Assembly: GCA_947630335.1 (NCBI GenBank)
Contig: CANRHE010000011.1
Location: 1 to 35,635 of the forward strand
DNA: 35,635 bases
Direction: 5' to 3'
Source: an uncultured Sphingobacterium sp.
GTDB taxonomy: Bacteria; Bacteroidota; Bacteroidia; Sphingobacteriales; Sphingobacteriaceae
Shown here: positions 14,691 through 22,040 of the stretch, one piece after another
Layout of the letters: each line of letters begins with the position of its first letter
Numbering within the stretch: the first letter of the stretch is position 1
Notes under the pieces: generated by a model
Databases searched by the model: none
What the model saw: the letters and a program-made list of their open reading frames with translations, nothing else
What the model was told of the DNA's origin: nothing
Program-made: the position numbers and the translations under genes

Positions 14691-16391
14691 TTAATACTTA
14701 ATAGATTTTATATTTAATTGAAGGTTTTTTTTACCTCTCCAGTTGTTTTCTTCGATAGTATAACAAATATCAAATGGTACCTTGCTGTTAATTTGGTCAA
14801 CATGCTCACCAAGGCCAAAACCTATACATTCGTATGCGGCTGATCCTTCTTGATAAACAGAAAGCTTGATGTGTTTTGATCCAACAAGGTATGCTGCGCC
14901 ATGTACAAGTACATTCTTTGTGACAAATATTGGAGCTTCGTTTTGAGGTCCAAAAGGCTCAAATTGCTTCAATAGTCTATAGAATTTACTGTCTATGTCT
15001 TTGAAATCTATTTCCATATCAATAGAGATTTCTTGTTGTAACATTTCTGGCTTTATTGTACGCTGTACAACCTCCTCAAACCTTTTTTGAAAATGAAAAA
15101 TATTCTCTTCTTTCATCGTTAGACCAGCAGCATATTTGTGTCCACCAAACTGATCTAGTAAATCACTACATTCACTTAGAGCTTCGTATAAATCATAGCC
15201 CAATACAGAGCGAGCAGAGCCTGCTATATGACCATTCGTTTGCGTGAGGATTACTGTTGGACGGTAGTATTTTTCTGTTAATCGCGAAGCTACTATACCA
15301 ATAACACCTTTATGCCAGTCTGATTTATATAATACTGTGGATTTCCTTAACTTATTTTCTTCAGAATTTTCAATGATGGATAATGCTTCAGTAGTAATCT
15401 GTAGATCAAAATCTTTGCGTTGATTATTTTGGTCATCTACGGCTGCAGAGTAGTTCGAAGCTTCTTCTTTTGTTTTTGAAATTAAGAGATTAACAGCATT
15501 TTTGGCATGATCAATTCTTCCTGCTGCATTTATGCGTGGTCCAATTTGAAATACAATATCATTAATAGAGAATACTCCCGTTTTATTTGTTGATAAGTCA
15601 ATTAATGCTTGCAAACCAATGGAAGGATTAGAATTTAACTTTTTCAAGCCAAAGAAAGTCAAAATTCTGTTTTCGCCTGTTATCGGCACAATATCAGATG
15701 CTATACTAACGGCTACTAGGTCTAGAAATTGATAAGCTTCTTCCATATTCATGTTATTCTTTTGAATAAATGCCTGAATAATTTTAAAGCCTATTCCACA
15801 GCCAGATAACTCATCGTATGGATAAGAACAGTCTGTTCTTTTAGGATCAAGAACAGCCACCGCTTTAGGAATCTCTTCTCCTGGAAGATGATGGTCTCCG
15901 ATAATGAAATCAATACCTTTACTATTCGCATAGTCGATTTTATCAATTTCTTTAATACCACAATCTAGCGCTATAATCAGTGAGAAATTGTTTTGAGCTG
16001 CATAATCAATTCCTTGCATCGAAATCCCATAACCTTCGGAGTAACGGTCTGGAATATAGAATTCTATTCGGGAGTGAAATGCTCTAAAAAAGCTATACAC
16101 AACAGATACTGCGGTTGTACCATCAACATCATAATCTCCATATATTAATATCTTCTCATTGTTTCCTATTGCTTTTTCTATTCTAGTAATGGCAATATCC
16201 ATATCTTTCATTAGAAATGGATCGTGAAGATTGCTAAGTTCAGGACGAAAGAATGTTTTTGATTGTGCAAATGTTTCGACTCCTCTTCCAATTAATAAAT
16301 TAGCAATAATGGGAGTGATCCCTAGTTCACTTTGTAATTTACTTATCTTATTGCTGTTATTTTTTGGTTTTAGGACCCACCTTTTTTGCAT
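14691..16391 (-). CDS. recJ: Single-stranded-DNA-specific exonuclease RecJ
   Basis: A 5'-3' ssDNA exonuclease of recombination and repair. The DHH phosphoesterase domain shows DYDVDGTTA (about residues 86-94), ALDCGI, IIGDHHLPGE and VLDPKRTDCSYP. Then come SGCGIGFK, GPRINAAGRIDHA, the DHHA1-type GHKYAAGLTMKE, and a C-terminal OB-like region. The frame is open back to an ATG at 16424, giving 11 extra residues (MYIYIQILCKD). I chose the ATG at 16391 because RecJ proteins usually begin close to the KRWVLKP block. From there the protein is 566 residues. It heads the lptB and GH3 group. Confidence 0.94.
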   Translation of the reverse strand: MQKRWVLKPKNNSNKISKLQSELGITPIIANLLIGRGVETFAQSKTFFRPELSNLHDPFLMKDMDIAITRIEKAIGNNEKILIYGDYDVDGTTAVSVVYSFFRAFHSRIEFYIPDRYSEGYGISMQGIDYAAQNNFSLIIALDCGIKEIDKIDYANSKGIDFIIGDHHLPGEEIPKAVAVLDPKRTDCSYPYDELSGCGIGFKIIQAFIQKNNMNMEEAYQFLDLVAVSIASDIVPITGENRILTFFGLKKLNSNPSIGLQALIDLSTNKTGVFSINDIVFQIGPRINAAGRIDHAKNAVNLLISKTKEEASNYSAAVDDQNNQRKDFDLQITTEALSIIENSEENKLRKSTVLYKSDWHKGVIGIVASRLTEKYYRPTVILTQTNGHIAGSARSVLGYDLYEALSECSDLLDQFGGHKYAAGLTMKEENIFHFQKRFEEVVQRTIKPEMLQQEISIDMEIDFKDIDSKFYRLLKQFEPFGPQNEAPIFVTKNVLVHGAAYLVGSKHIKLSVYQEGSAAYECIGFGLGEHVDQINSKVPFDICYTIEENNWRGKKNLQLNIKSIKY

Positions 16392-16505
16392 ATCTTTGCA
16401 TAGTATTTGTATGTAAATATACATTTAATAGGTGTTGATACCTAATGTTTGCTGAGGCTATTTGTCTTAGAATACTTTAACTCTCATGTTTACAATTAAA
16501 TAAAG

Positions 16506-17297
16506 ATGATTCAAGTTCATTCCCTTTTTGAAGGGGCGTTTTCTGTTGATGCAACTAAAAAATTTATTCCTTTTGATCCGCTAAAAGATGATCCTAAAAG
16601 TAGACCAGCATCCTTAATTGTTCACGTACACCCTTTCTTGATTGAGACGAATAACGGTCTCATTTTATGTGATACTGGCTTAGGCATGAGAACTCAAGCG
16701 GACGAACTCCTGATTCATAGTAATATTCGCAAAATAGGTTTTGAACCTGAAGACGTTAAATATGTATTGATGTCACATTTGCATAAAGATCATACAGGTG
16801 GAATGGTTGATTTTAATAATGGAGTTGGTCGTATAGCTTTTCCCGAAGCAGAATATATTATTCAGCGTGGCGAATGGGAGAATGCCTTTAGTGTCGAATC
16901 ACCTTCTTATCGTACTGAAGTTTTTGAAGTACTTCAACGAAGTGGTAATTTAACATTAGTTGAGGGGGAAGGAAAAGTGAACAATGAGATTAGTTATGAA
17001 ATTAATGGTGGTCATACTGAGTTTCATCAAGCATTTCATATTGAAGTTGGTGGAGAACATATCTTCTTTGGTGGAGATGTACTACCCGAACCTGAAGAAT
17101 TATTTAAGAATTTTATAGCTAAGTACGATTATGATGGGCGTTCAGCTCGTGATAGTCGAATACAGTATTGGCGAGAAGGAGCACCTGCTGGATGGGTATT
17201 TTTGTTTTACCATGGAAAGTCAATGGCGATTGGAAGACCTCATCTTAATCATGAAACAGGTAAATATATTTTAAGTGATGCTAGTCTAGAGGTATAA
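16506..17297 (+). CDS. MBL-fold metallo-hydrolase
   Basis: 263 residues of the metallo-beta-lactamase fold. The metal motif HxHxDH is intact as HLHKDH at 91-96, with further likely ligands H170 (NGGHTEF), D191 (FFGGDVL) and H236 (FYHGKS). The arrangement resembles lactonase or sulfatase-type cytoplasmic hydrolases; no signal peptide is present. The substrate is unknown. Its last ~31 codons, starting near L233, are the left end of a tandem duplication, and a decayed second copy of this gene end lies at 17444-17539. Confidence 0.9.
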   Translation: MIQVHSLFEGAFSVDATKKFIPFDPLKDDPKSRPASLIVHVHPFLIETNNGLILCDTGLGMRTQADELLIHSNIRKIGFEPEDVKYVLMSHLHKDHTGGMVDFNNGVGRIAFPEAEYIIQRGEWENAFSVESPSYRTEVFEVLQRSGNLTLVEGEGKVNNEISYEINGGHTEFHQAFHIEVGGEHIFFGGDVLPEPEELFKNFIAKYDYDGRSARDSRIQYWREGAPAGWVFLFYHGKSMAIGRPHLNHETGKYILSDASLEV

Positions 17298-17318
17298 GAG
17301 ATACTATAGTCATGTTGT

Positions 17319-17368
17319 GAAACACTTTTCCACATTTTTATTAACAGTTGTGGAAAAGTGTTTTTTTG
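17319..17368. terminator. Hairpin terminator, copy A
   Basis: A perfect stem of 14-15 bp (17320-17334 with 17349-17363, core ACACTTTTCCAC) has a loop of about 14 nt and is followed by T residues. It is the terminator of the MBL gene and is repeated unchanged in copy B. Confidence 0.8.
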
Positions 17369-17369
17369 T

Positions 17370-17442
17370 TTACAAGAAAGTCAGCTCTAATTTAGCTGCT
17401 TTGGACATCATATCTCGTGTCCCCAGCCGTTCAAATGTTAAT
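17370..17442 (-). pseudogene. Decayed duplicate of the sufT 3' end
   Basis: Read on the minus strand in the sufT frame, it encodes LTFERLGTRDMMSKAAKL... and ends at the same TAA. The conserved EPPW of sufT has become ERLG. It has no start or upstream gene and is a relic of the tandem duplication. Confidence 0.85.
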
Positions 17443-17443
17443 A

Positions 17444-17539
17444 TTGTTTTACCATAGAAAGGCAATGGTGATTGGAAAACCTCATCTTAATCTTGAAAGA
17501 GGTAAATATATTTTACGTGATGCTAGTCTAGAGGTATAA
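17444..17539 (+). pseudogene. Decayed duplicate of the MBL hydrolase 3' end
   Basis: Keeps the MBL reading frame to the same TAA, but all seven substitutions against the functional copy change the amino acid (G>R, S>A, A>V, R>K, H>L, T>R, S>R). That fits loss of selection. It has no start codon context of its own. Confidence 0.85.
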
Positions 17540-17561
17540 GAAATGCTAAAATCATGTCGCG

Positions 17562-17609
17562 AAACACTTTTCCACATTTTTATTAACAGTTGTGGAAAAG
17601 TGTTTTTTG
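17562..17609. terminator. Hairpin terminator, copy B
   Basis: Stem 17562-17576 with 17591-17605, the same stem and loop as in copy A. It lies just past the sufT stop and can terminate sufT on the minus strand. Confidence 0.75.
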
Positions 17610-17610
17610 T

Positions 17611-17943
17611 TTACAAGAAACCCAGCTCTAATTTTGCTTCTTCGGACATCATATCTCGTGTCCACGGCGGTTCAAAAGTTAATTCAACTAGGGATTCATT
17701 TACACCATCTATTTCTGCAACTTTACGCTGTACTTCATCCATCATTTCTCCAGCTACAGGGCAGCCTGGTGCTGTAAGTGTCATTACTACTTTTGCAATT
17801 CCACCTTCTTTTGTAATGATTTCGTAGACTAATCCCAAATCTACTATGCTCGCTGGCTTTAGTTCTGGATCGTAAATAGTTTCTAAAACTTCCTTAATCT
17901 TTGGAGCTAAGTTAAGGGGGTCAATTGTTATTATATTACTCAT
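17611..17943 (-). CDS. sufT: MIP18/DUF59-family Fe-S assembly protein (SufT-like)
   Basis: 110 residues of the DUF59 (MIP18) family, which helps Fe-S cluster maturation. Family marks are IYDPELKPASIVDLGLVYEI near 23-42, TAPGCPVAGEMM with the conserved C61, and the C-terminal LTFEPPWTRDMMS. PaaD-like proteins share the fold, but no phenylacetate genes are nearby. Its start overlaps the end of the upstream glycosyltransferase gene by 8 bp, so the two are probably translationally coupled. Its last ~24 codons lie in copy B of the tandem duplication. The symbol is assigned by family only. Confidence 0.85.
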   Translation of the reverse strand: MSNIITIDPLNLAPKIKEVLETIYDPELKPASIVDLGLVYEIITKEGGIAKVVMTLTAPGCPVAGEMMDEVQRKVAEIDGVNESLVELTFEPPWTRDMMSEEAKLELGFL

Positions 17944-19105
17944 TTTCTTCTATTGCTTTTTTATAGGTTATTTCCAAAATATCAATACTTTTATTCAAGC
18001 TATATAGTTTTTTTGAATCGTTAATACAGTTAATACTCATGATCATTTTCTCCTCAATATTTAATCTCGACCATTGATTGACACAGTCAGCGATTGATAA
18101 AGGAGAATTAGCTTCAAAATGCAAACCTGTCTTCATAGGCGTTATCATTTGGCTCATTACACCAATATTACTACATAATACAGGCGTACCAAGCGAGAAT
18201 GCTTCTAGGATTCCCATCGGCATACCTTCATAACAAATTGAAGGGACTATCAAAGCATTTGCTTTTTTAACTTCCTCATTTAAGAAATCCTTATCCTTGA
18301 AGCCCATATATTCAATATTTCGGTATAAGTTAGCATATGCTTCCACTTCCTTTCTTAATGGACCGTCACCATAAATTTTAATACGGTGATTCATTTTGGA
18401 AAAAGCTTTTATTAAGGGGATAACTCCTTTTTCAGCCGATAATCTTCCAACATATATAAAATAATCTTCAAATATTTTTTTATTTATACTTTCTGTCGCT
18501 ACATTACAGAAATTAGGCTTGACAATGAATTTGTTATTTGATATGTCAATTTGTGATTCAATCAAGATATTTTTTGCGAACGCCGATAAAGTAAAATAAT
18601 AACTTATCATATTCCAAGTCCCAATTTTATTATGAAGCCAATAGGTAAAAGCTGTGATTAAACTTTTCAAAAAAGAATTATCCAAAGCCTTACTTTTGAC
18701 AGCTTGCCAGGGAAATTTTTCGAAGATACTCTCTCTATGTATATTGTTGTTATAGAATAAGGTAGCAGACGGACAAATTAACCTAAAGTTATGTAATGTC
18801 ATTACTAAAGGATAGTTTTTCTTTCTTATGCTTCTGACGATTAATGGCCCTAAAGCATAATGTATATTATGCAAATGAATGACATCTGGCGCAAAGCAGT
18901 TTATCTCTTTCATTAATTTACTTGAAGCCAACTTATTAAAAGGGTATAGACCATATTGGAGTAGTCCTTTTAATCCTTTTTTATTTTTGTCTGTCATAAC
19001 AAGTACTTCATGACCATGCTTTTTTAATGCATCTACCTCTTGATGAACAACGATATCTTCACCTCCAAGGTGTTGGTAATAGTTATGAAGGATTAGAATA
19101 CGCAT
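17936..19105 (-). CDS. Glycosyltransferase family 4 (GT-B) protein
   Basis: 389 residues, two Rossmann-like halves. The N-terminus MRILILHNYYQHLGGEDI is the acceptor-binding start typical of GT4 enzymes. VGRLSAEKGVIPLIKAF marks the beginning of the nucleotide-sugar domain, and EGMPMGILEAFSLGTPVL contains the E-x7-E donor-binding motif. No signal peptide. The likely role is polysaccharide or glycolipid assembly at the cytoplasmic membrane face; the sugar is unknown. It is not in a visible polysaccharide cluster and is coupled to sufT instead. A TATATTTG box (19121-19128, minus strand) lies 15 nt before the ATG. Confidence 0.9.
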   Translation of the reverse strand: MRILILHNYYQHLGGEDIVVHQEVDALKKHGHEVLVMTDKNKKGLKGLLQYGLYPFNKLASSKLMKEINCFAPDVIHLHNIHYALGPLIVRSIRKKNYPLVMTLHNFRLICPSATLFYNNNIHRESIFEKFPWQAVKSKALDNSFLKSLITAFTYWLHNKIGTWNMISYYFTLSAFAKNILIESQIDISNNKFIVKPNFCNVATESINKKIFEDYFIYVGRLSAEKGVIPLIKAFSKMNHRIKIYGDGPLRKEVEAYANLYRNIEYMGFKDKDFLNEEVKKANALIVPSICYEGMPMGILEAFSLGTPVLCSNIGVMSQMITPMKTGLHFEANSPLSIADCVNQWSRLNIEEKMIMSINCINDSKKLYSLNKSIDILEITYKKAIEENE

Positions 19106-19120
19106 TTTATTTACTTTTTA

Positions 19121-19128
19121 CAAATATA
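19121..19128 (-). promoter_or_regulatory. Candidate -7 box of the glycosyltransferase-sufT pair
   Basis: TATATTTG on the minus strand, 15 nt upstream of the glycosyltransferase ATG. No TTG at standard -33 spacing was found. Confidence 0.4.
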
Positions 19129-19192
19129 GTGTTTCTCTGTGTCAACATGTCTTGAACAAGTAATTAATTGATTATCTTCGCATACAGTTTGA

Positions 19193-20176
19193 ATGAAAGA
19201 TATGTTTGGAAACCCAGTTTATGCAGCTATTATTGACTCTGCGTTAGAAAATGCAGAATTCCCATCTACCCCAGTAAAACTCTATGCCCCTATACAGTAT
19301 ATTTTATCTTTATCGGGTAAGCGTATACGTCCTCAATTGGTGTTTTTAGGAGCCGATATTTTTGGTTATACGAATATTGATAGTCTTGTCCCTGCCTCTA
19401 AAGCAATTGAGTACTTTCATAATTTCTCCCTAATTCACGACGATATTATGGATAGAGCACCTCTTAGAAGAGGTAAACCAACAATTCATCACAAATGGAA
19501 TGATAATGTAGCTATTCTATCTGGCGATGGGCTTTTGGTTAAAGCTTACGAAGAATTGGCAGATTGTCCTACTGAGTCAGTCCCAACCTTGTTAAAAGTT
19601 TTTAATAAATTAGCTATTGAAGTTTGTGAGGGCCAACAAATAGATATGGACTTTGAAGAGCGTAACGACGTTACTGAAGAAGAGTATATTAATATGATTC
19701 GTCTGAAAACGTCAGTATTATTGGGAGGTGCATTAGAAATAGGTGCAATTATAGCTAATGCTTCCTTAGAAAATAGACAAAAAATTTATGACTTTGGGGT
19801 CAATTTAGGGATTGCTTTTCAATTACAAGATGATATTCTTGATGCTTTCGGTAATACTGAATCATTTGGTAAACAAGTTGGAGGTGATATATTAGTGAAT
19901 AAAAAGACTATTTTACACATTTTGTTGAAAAAGGTGTTAATATTTCAAGATCATAGTGTTTTTGAAGCTATTATAAATTTAGCTGAAACCAATCCTGAGA
20001 AAGTACAAGCTATGTTGTCGTTGTATGAAAAGTATGATATCTTGAGTGCTGCTAATATTTTAAAGGAATACTATACTAATTTAGCTTATCAAAATCTTAA
20101 TAGTATTGATGTTGAAGCTAAAAATAAAACATCTCTATTTGAGCTAGCAGATACTTTGATGAATAGATCAAGATAG
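19193..20176 (+). CDS. Trans-polyprenyl diphosphate synthase
   Basis: 327 residues of the (E)-isoprenyl diphosphate synthase family, which condenses isopentenyl diphosphate onto allylic diphosphates. Both Asp-rich motifs are present: DDIMD at 83-87 (HDDIMDRAPLRRGKPTIH) and DDILD at 213-217 (FQLQDDILDAFG). SGKRIRPQLV near 41-50 binds diphosphate. Product chain length cannot be read reliably. The family serves menaquinone side-chain or other isoprenoid synthesis. A near-consensus -7 box (TATCTTCG at 19172-19179) lies just upstream. Confidence 0.93.
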   Translation: MKDMFGNPVYAAIIDSALENAEFPSTPVKLYAPIQYILSLSGKRIRPQLVFLGADIFGYTNIDSLVPASKAIEYFHNFSLIHDDIMDRAPLRRGKPTIHHKWNDNVAILSGDGLLVKAYEELADCPTESVPTLLKVFNKLAIEVCEGQQIDMDFEERNDVTEEEYINMIRLKTSVLLGGALEIGAIIANASLENRQKIYDFGVNLGIAFQLQDDILDAFGNTESFGKQVGGDILVNKKTILHILLKKVLIFQDHSVFEAIINLAETNPEKVQAMLSLYEKYDILSAANILKEYYTNLAYQNLNSIDVEAKNKTSLFELADTLMNRSR

Positions 20177-20249
20177 TCTCAGCTATATTTTTTATTATTA
20201 TTTATTTATATTGTATCGTACTTACAGTCACAAAATTTGATTTAATTTG

Positions 20250-21032
20250 ATGGAACCTCTTAAAGTAACAATATTTCAGGCTTATTTATTTTGGGAAAAC
20301 GTAGGAAAAAACTTACAAAATTTGAGTCTTCGTTTATCTAATCTGAAAGAGAAGACGGATTTGATAATTCTTCCTGAGATGTTTAATACAGGCTTTACCA
20401 CAAATGTTGAAAAATGTGCTGAAAAAATGGATGGTCAAACGGTTAGATGGATGTATAATACCTCCAAAACATTTGACTGTGTCATAGCAGGCTCTTTGAT
20501 TATTGAGGAGGACGGTAATTATTATAATCGTTTTGTGTGGATGTCGCCTGATGGAAGTTATGTACATTATGATAAAAGGCATCTCTTTGGACTAGGTAAG
20601 ACAAATGAAGTTGAAACCTTTACAGCAGGATCATCGCGAATTATGCTAAAATTAAAAGGTTGGAGAATATGCCCTATGATTTGTTATGATCTACGTTTTC
20701 CTGTATGGTCTAGAAATCAAGAAGAGGGGTATGATCTGTTAGTATATACTGCTAGCTGGCCAGATAAACGATCTTTACATTGGCGTACATTAATTCCTGC
20801 ACGAGCTATCGAAAATTTATCTTATGTTATTGGGGTGAATAGAGTCGGTCACGACGGTAATGAAATATATTATTCAGGCGGATCAATGTGTATCAGCCCA
20901 GTAGGAGATGTCGTATATTATAAACCAGAAGACGAAGACTTATATACTTTTACTTTAAATCCAGATGTGTTGAATAGTGCACGTGAAAATTATCCTTTTT
21001 TAAAAGATGCAGATCCATATACATTACAATAG
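20250..21032 (+). CDS. Nitrilase-superfamily hydrolase, omega-amidase (YafV) type
   Basis: 260 residues from the ATG at 20250. A TTG immediately upstream is in frame but unlikely to be used. The Glu-Lys-Cys catalytic triad is E43 (LPEMFNTGF), K109 (YDKRHLFG) and C145 (MICYDLRFP). FNTGF and RHLFGLGKTNE fit omega-amidases, which hydrolyse alpha-ketoglutaramate and similar metabolites from transamination. The protein is cytoplasmic. It follows the polyprenyl synthase gene by 73 bp and converges with the small membrane protein gene with only 10 bp between stops. Confidence 0.9.
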   Translation: MEPLKVTIFQAYLFWENVGKNLQNLSLRLSNLKEKTDLIILPEMFNTGFTTNVEKCAEKMDGQTVRWMYNTSKTFDCVIAGSLIIEEDGNYYNRFVWMSPDGSYVHYDKRHLFGLGKTNEVETFTAGSSRIMLKLKGWRICPMICYDLRFPVWSRNQEEGYDLLVYTASWPDKRSLHWRTLIPARAIENLSYVIGVNRVGHDGNEIYYSGGSMCISPVGDVVYYKPEDEDLYTFTLNPDVLNSARENYPFLKDADPYTLQ

Positions 21033-21042
21033 TGATTCTATT

Positions 21043-21423
21043 TTATTTGTAGGGTCTTTCTAATATAATCGAATGTATAACAGCTTGGCGTAAATCAAAT
21101 GATTGTTCGGTTAACAAATGATCATTTTCTTCGCTCTTGTTTTTACTTGCAGTTAATTTCTTAGCATTACGTATTGCTTTGACTTCTTCAGGTATGTTAG
21201 ATTCGGTATTTTCATATAGTGTCATTTGGCCACTATTTACGGCAATAGTTTTAGTATCGCCATTATTTACTGACTCAAAATCTCTATTAGATGGATCTGT
21301 ATGTGGTGTTGATCTTTTTTTATAGTTTCTTTTTTTTGCAGCATCTATCTCTTTCATATAGTTTGTGTATAACTTATATAGTACAAATGCAATAATGACG
21401 ATGACAATGAAGAAGTTTTCCAT
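21043..21423 (-). CDS. Small membrane-anchored protein of unknown function
   Basis: 126 residues. One hydrophobic helix at about 4-18 (FFIVIVIIAFVLYKL) is followed by a basic stretch (AAKKRNYKKRS), so the tail is probably cytoplasmic. The rest is polar and likely disordered, ending LRQAVIHSIILERPYK, which looks like a short conserved helix. No enzyme motif is seen. I do not recognise a named family. It is a single gene converging on the nitrilase gene. Confidence 0.7.
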   Translation of the reverse strand: MENFFIVIVIIAFVLYKLYTNYMKEIDAAKKRNYKKRSTPHTDPSNRDFESVNNGDTKTIAVNSGQMTLYENTESNIPEEVKAIRNAKKLTASKNKSEENDHLLTEQSFDLRQAVIHSIILERPYK

Positions 21424-21540
21424 TTCTAAAGATAATTATTAGGTAAGTAATATAAAAGAATTTAAAAAAAATTTGGAATACTTTCTTTTTTTTCTTTACT
21501 TGTATACACAACTTAATTATGAAATCTAAAATTTACAATT

Positions 21541-21969
21541 ATGGAAATGACAGATGAATTTTTTTCATTTCTTTCGGGAAAGGCAACTACTGCAATGTCG
21601 AGAAGACTTCAAAGAAATTTAAAAGTAATACCATGTTCATTAACTTCTGAACAGTGGTCAATTATGTATCATCTCTGGAAGGAAGAAGGTCTAACACAAC
21701 AAGAACTTGCTGATCATACCTATAGAGACAAGCCAAGTGTTACACGTCTTATTAACAATCTTGAAAAACTGGGATTAGTAATACGCGTTAACGACAAACA
21801 AGATCGTAGATCGAATTTGATTTATCTTACCAAAGAAGGAAGAAAGATAAGAGAAAAAGGTATGGAACAAGCGCATAAAACTTTACGGGAGGCTTTAGAG
21901 GGTGTTGAAGGGGAACATCTAACTATAGCTCACCAAATATTGGGAAGAGTTTATCAAAATTTAAAATAA
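21541..21969 (+). CDS. MarR-family transcriptional regulator
   Basis: 142 residues, a winged helix-turn-helix dimer. The core LTSEQWSIMYHLWKEEGLTQ, then ADHTYRDKPSVTRLINNLEKLGLV (recognition helix), and the wing RVNDKQDRRSNLIYLTKEG are textbook MarR. No ligand or target can be inferred. Neighbouring genes are convergent on the right and divergent on the left (21043-21423), so that small membrane protein is the nearest candidate target. Confidence 0.93.
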   Translation: MEMTDEFFSFLSGKATTAMSRRLQRNLKVIPCSLTSEQWSIMYHLWKEEGLTQQELADHTYRDKPSVTRLINNLEKLGLVIRVNDKQDRRSNLIYLTKEGRKIREKGMEQAHKTLREALEGVEGEHLTIAHQILGRVYQNLK

Positions 21970-21980
21970 TTAAGATTACA

Positions 21981-22040
21981 AATAACAAAACTAAAAAAGG
22001 CAGCCTATTTTATTGAGCTGCCTTTTTTAGTTTTGTTATT
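21981..22040. terminator. 24-bp perfect palindrome at the marR/glutamate synthase-like junction
   Basis: 21981-22004 pairs with 22017-22040 without mismatch, with a 12-nt loop. The core AAAAAAGGCAGC/GCTGCCTTTTTT is a strong bidirectional terminator. The right arm contains the stop codon of the convergent gene (22036-22038). Confidence 0.88.

Larger units (their letters stand above)
17202..17442. repeat. Tandem duplication, copy A (intact MBL end, decayed sufT end)
   Basis: Matches 17444-17683 with a period of 242 bp on the left and 241 bp on the right, the difference being one T in a T-run. By hand alignment I count 22 substitutions and one indel over about 240 bp, roughly 90% identity. The copy holds the real 3' end of the MBL gene, a hairpin, and a degenerate copy of the sufT 3' end. 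Confidence 0.9.
17444..17683. repeat. Tandem duplication, copy B (decayed MBL end, intact sufT end)
   Basis: Second copy of the ~241-bp unit. It begins with a degenerate copy of the last ~31 codons of the MBL gene, repeats the terminator hairpin, and finishes inside the functional 3' end of sufT. Confidence 0.9.

Noticed and set aside
16391..16398. Plus-strand TATCTTTG box as promoter of the MBL hydrolase
   Set aside because: It would need a ~100-nt leader and overlaps the start of recJ; TTG spacing is 24 nt. Possible but not supported enough to list.
16392..16424. Upstream ATG start for recJ (adds MYIYIQILCKD)
   Set aside because: The family normally starts near the KRWVLKP block; the extra residues look like translated leader.
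17298..17610. A small novel gene or ncRNA in the MBL/sufT gap
   Set aside because: The sequence is fully explained by the tandem duplication: two decayed gene ends and two terminator copies.
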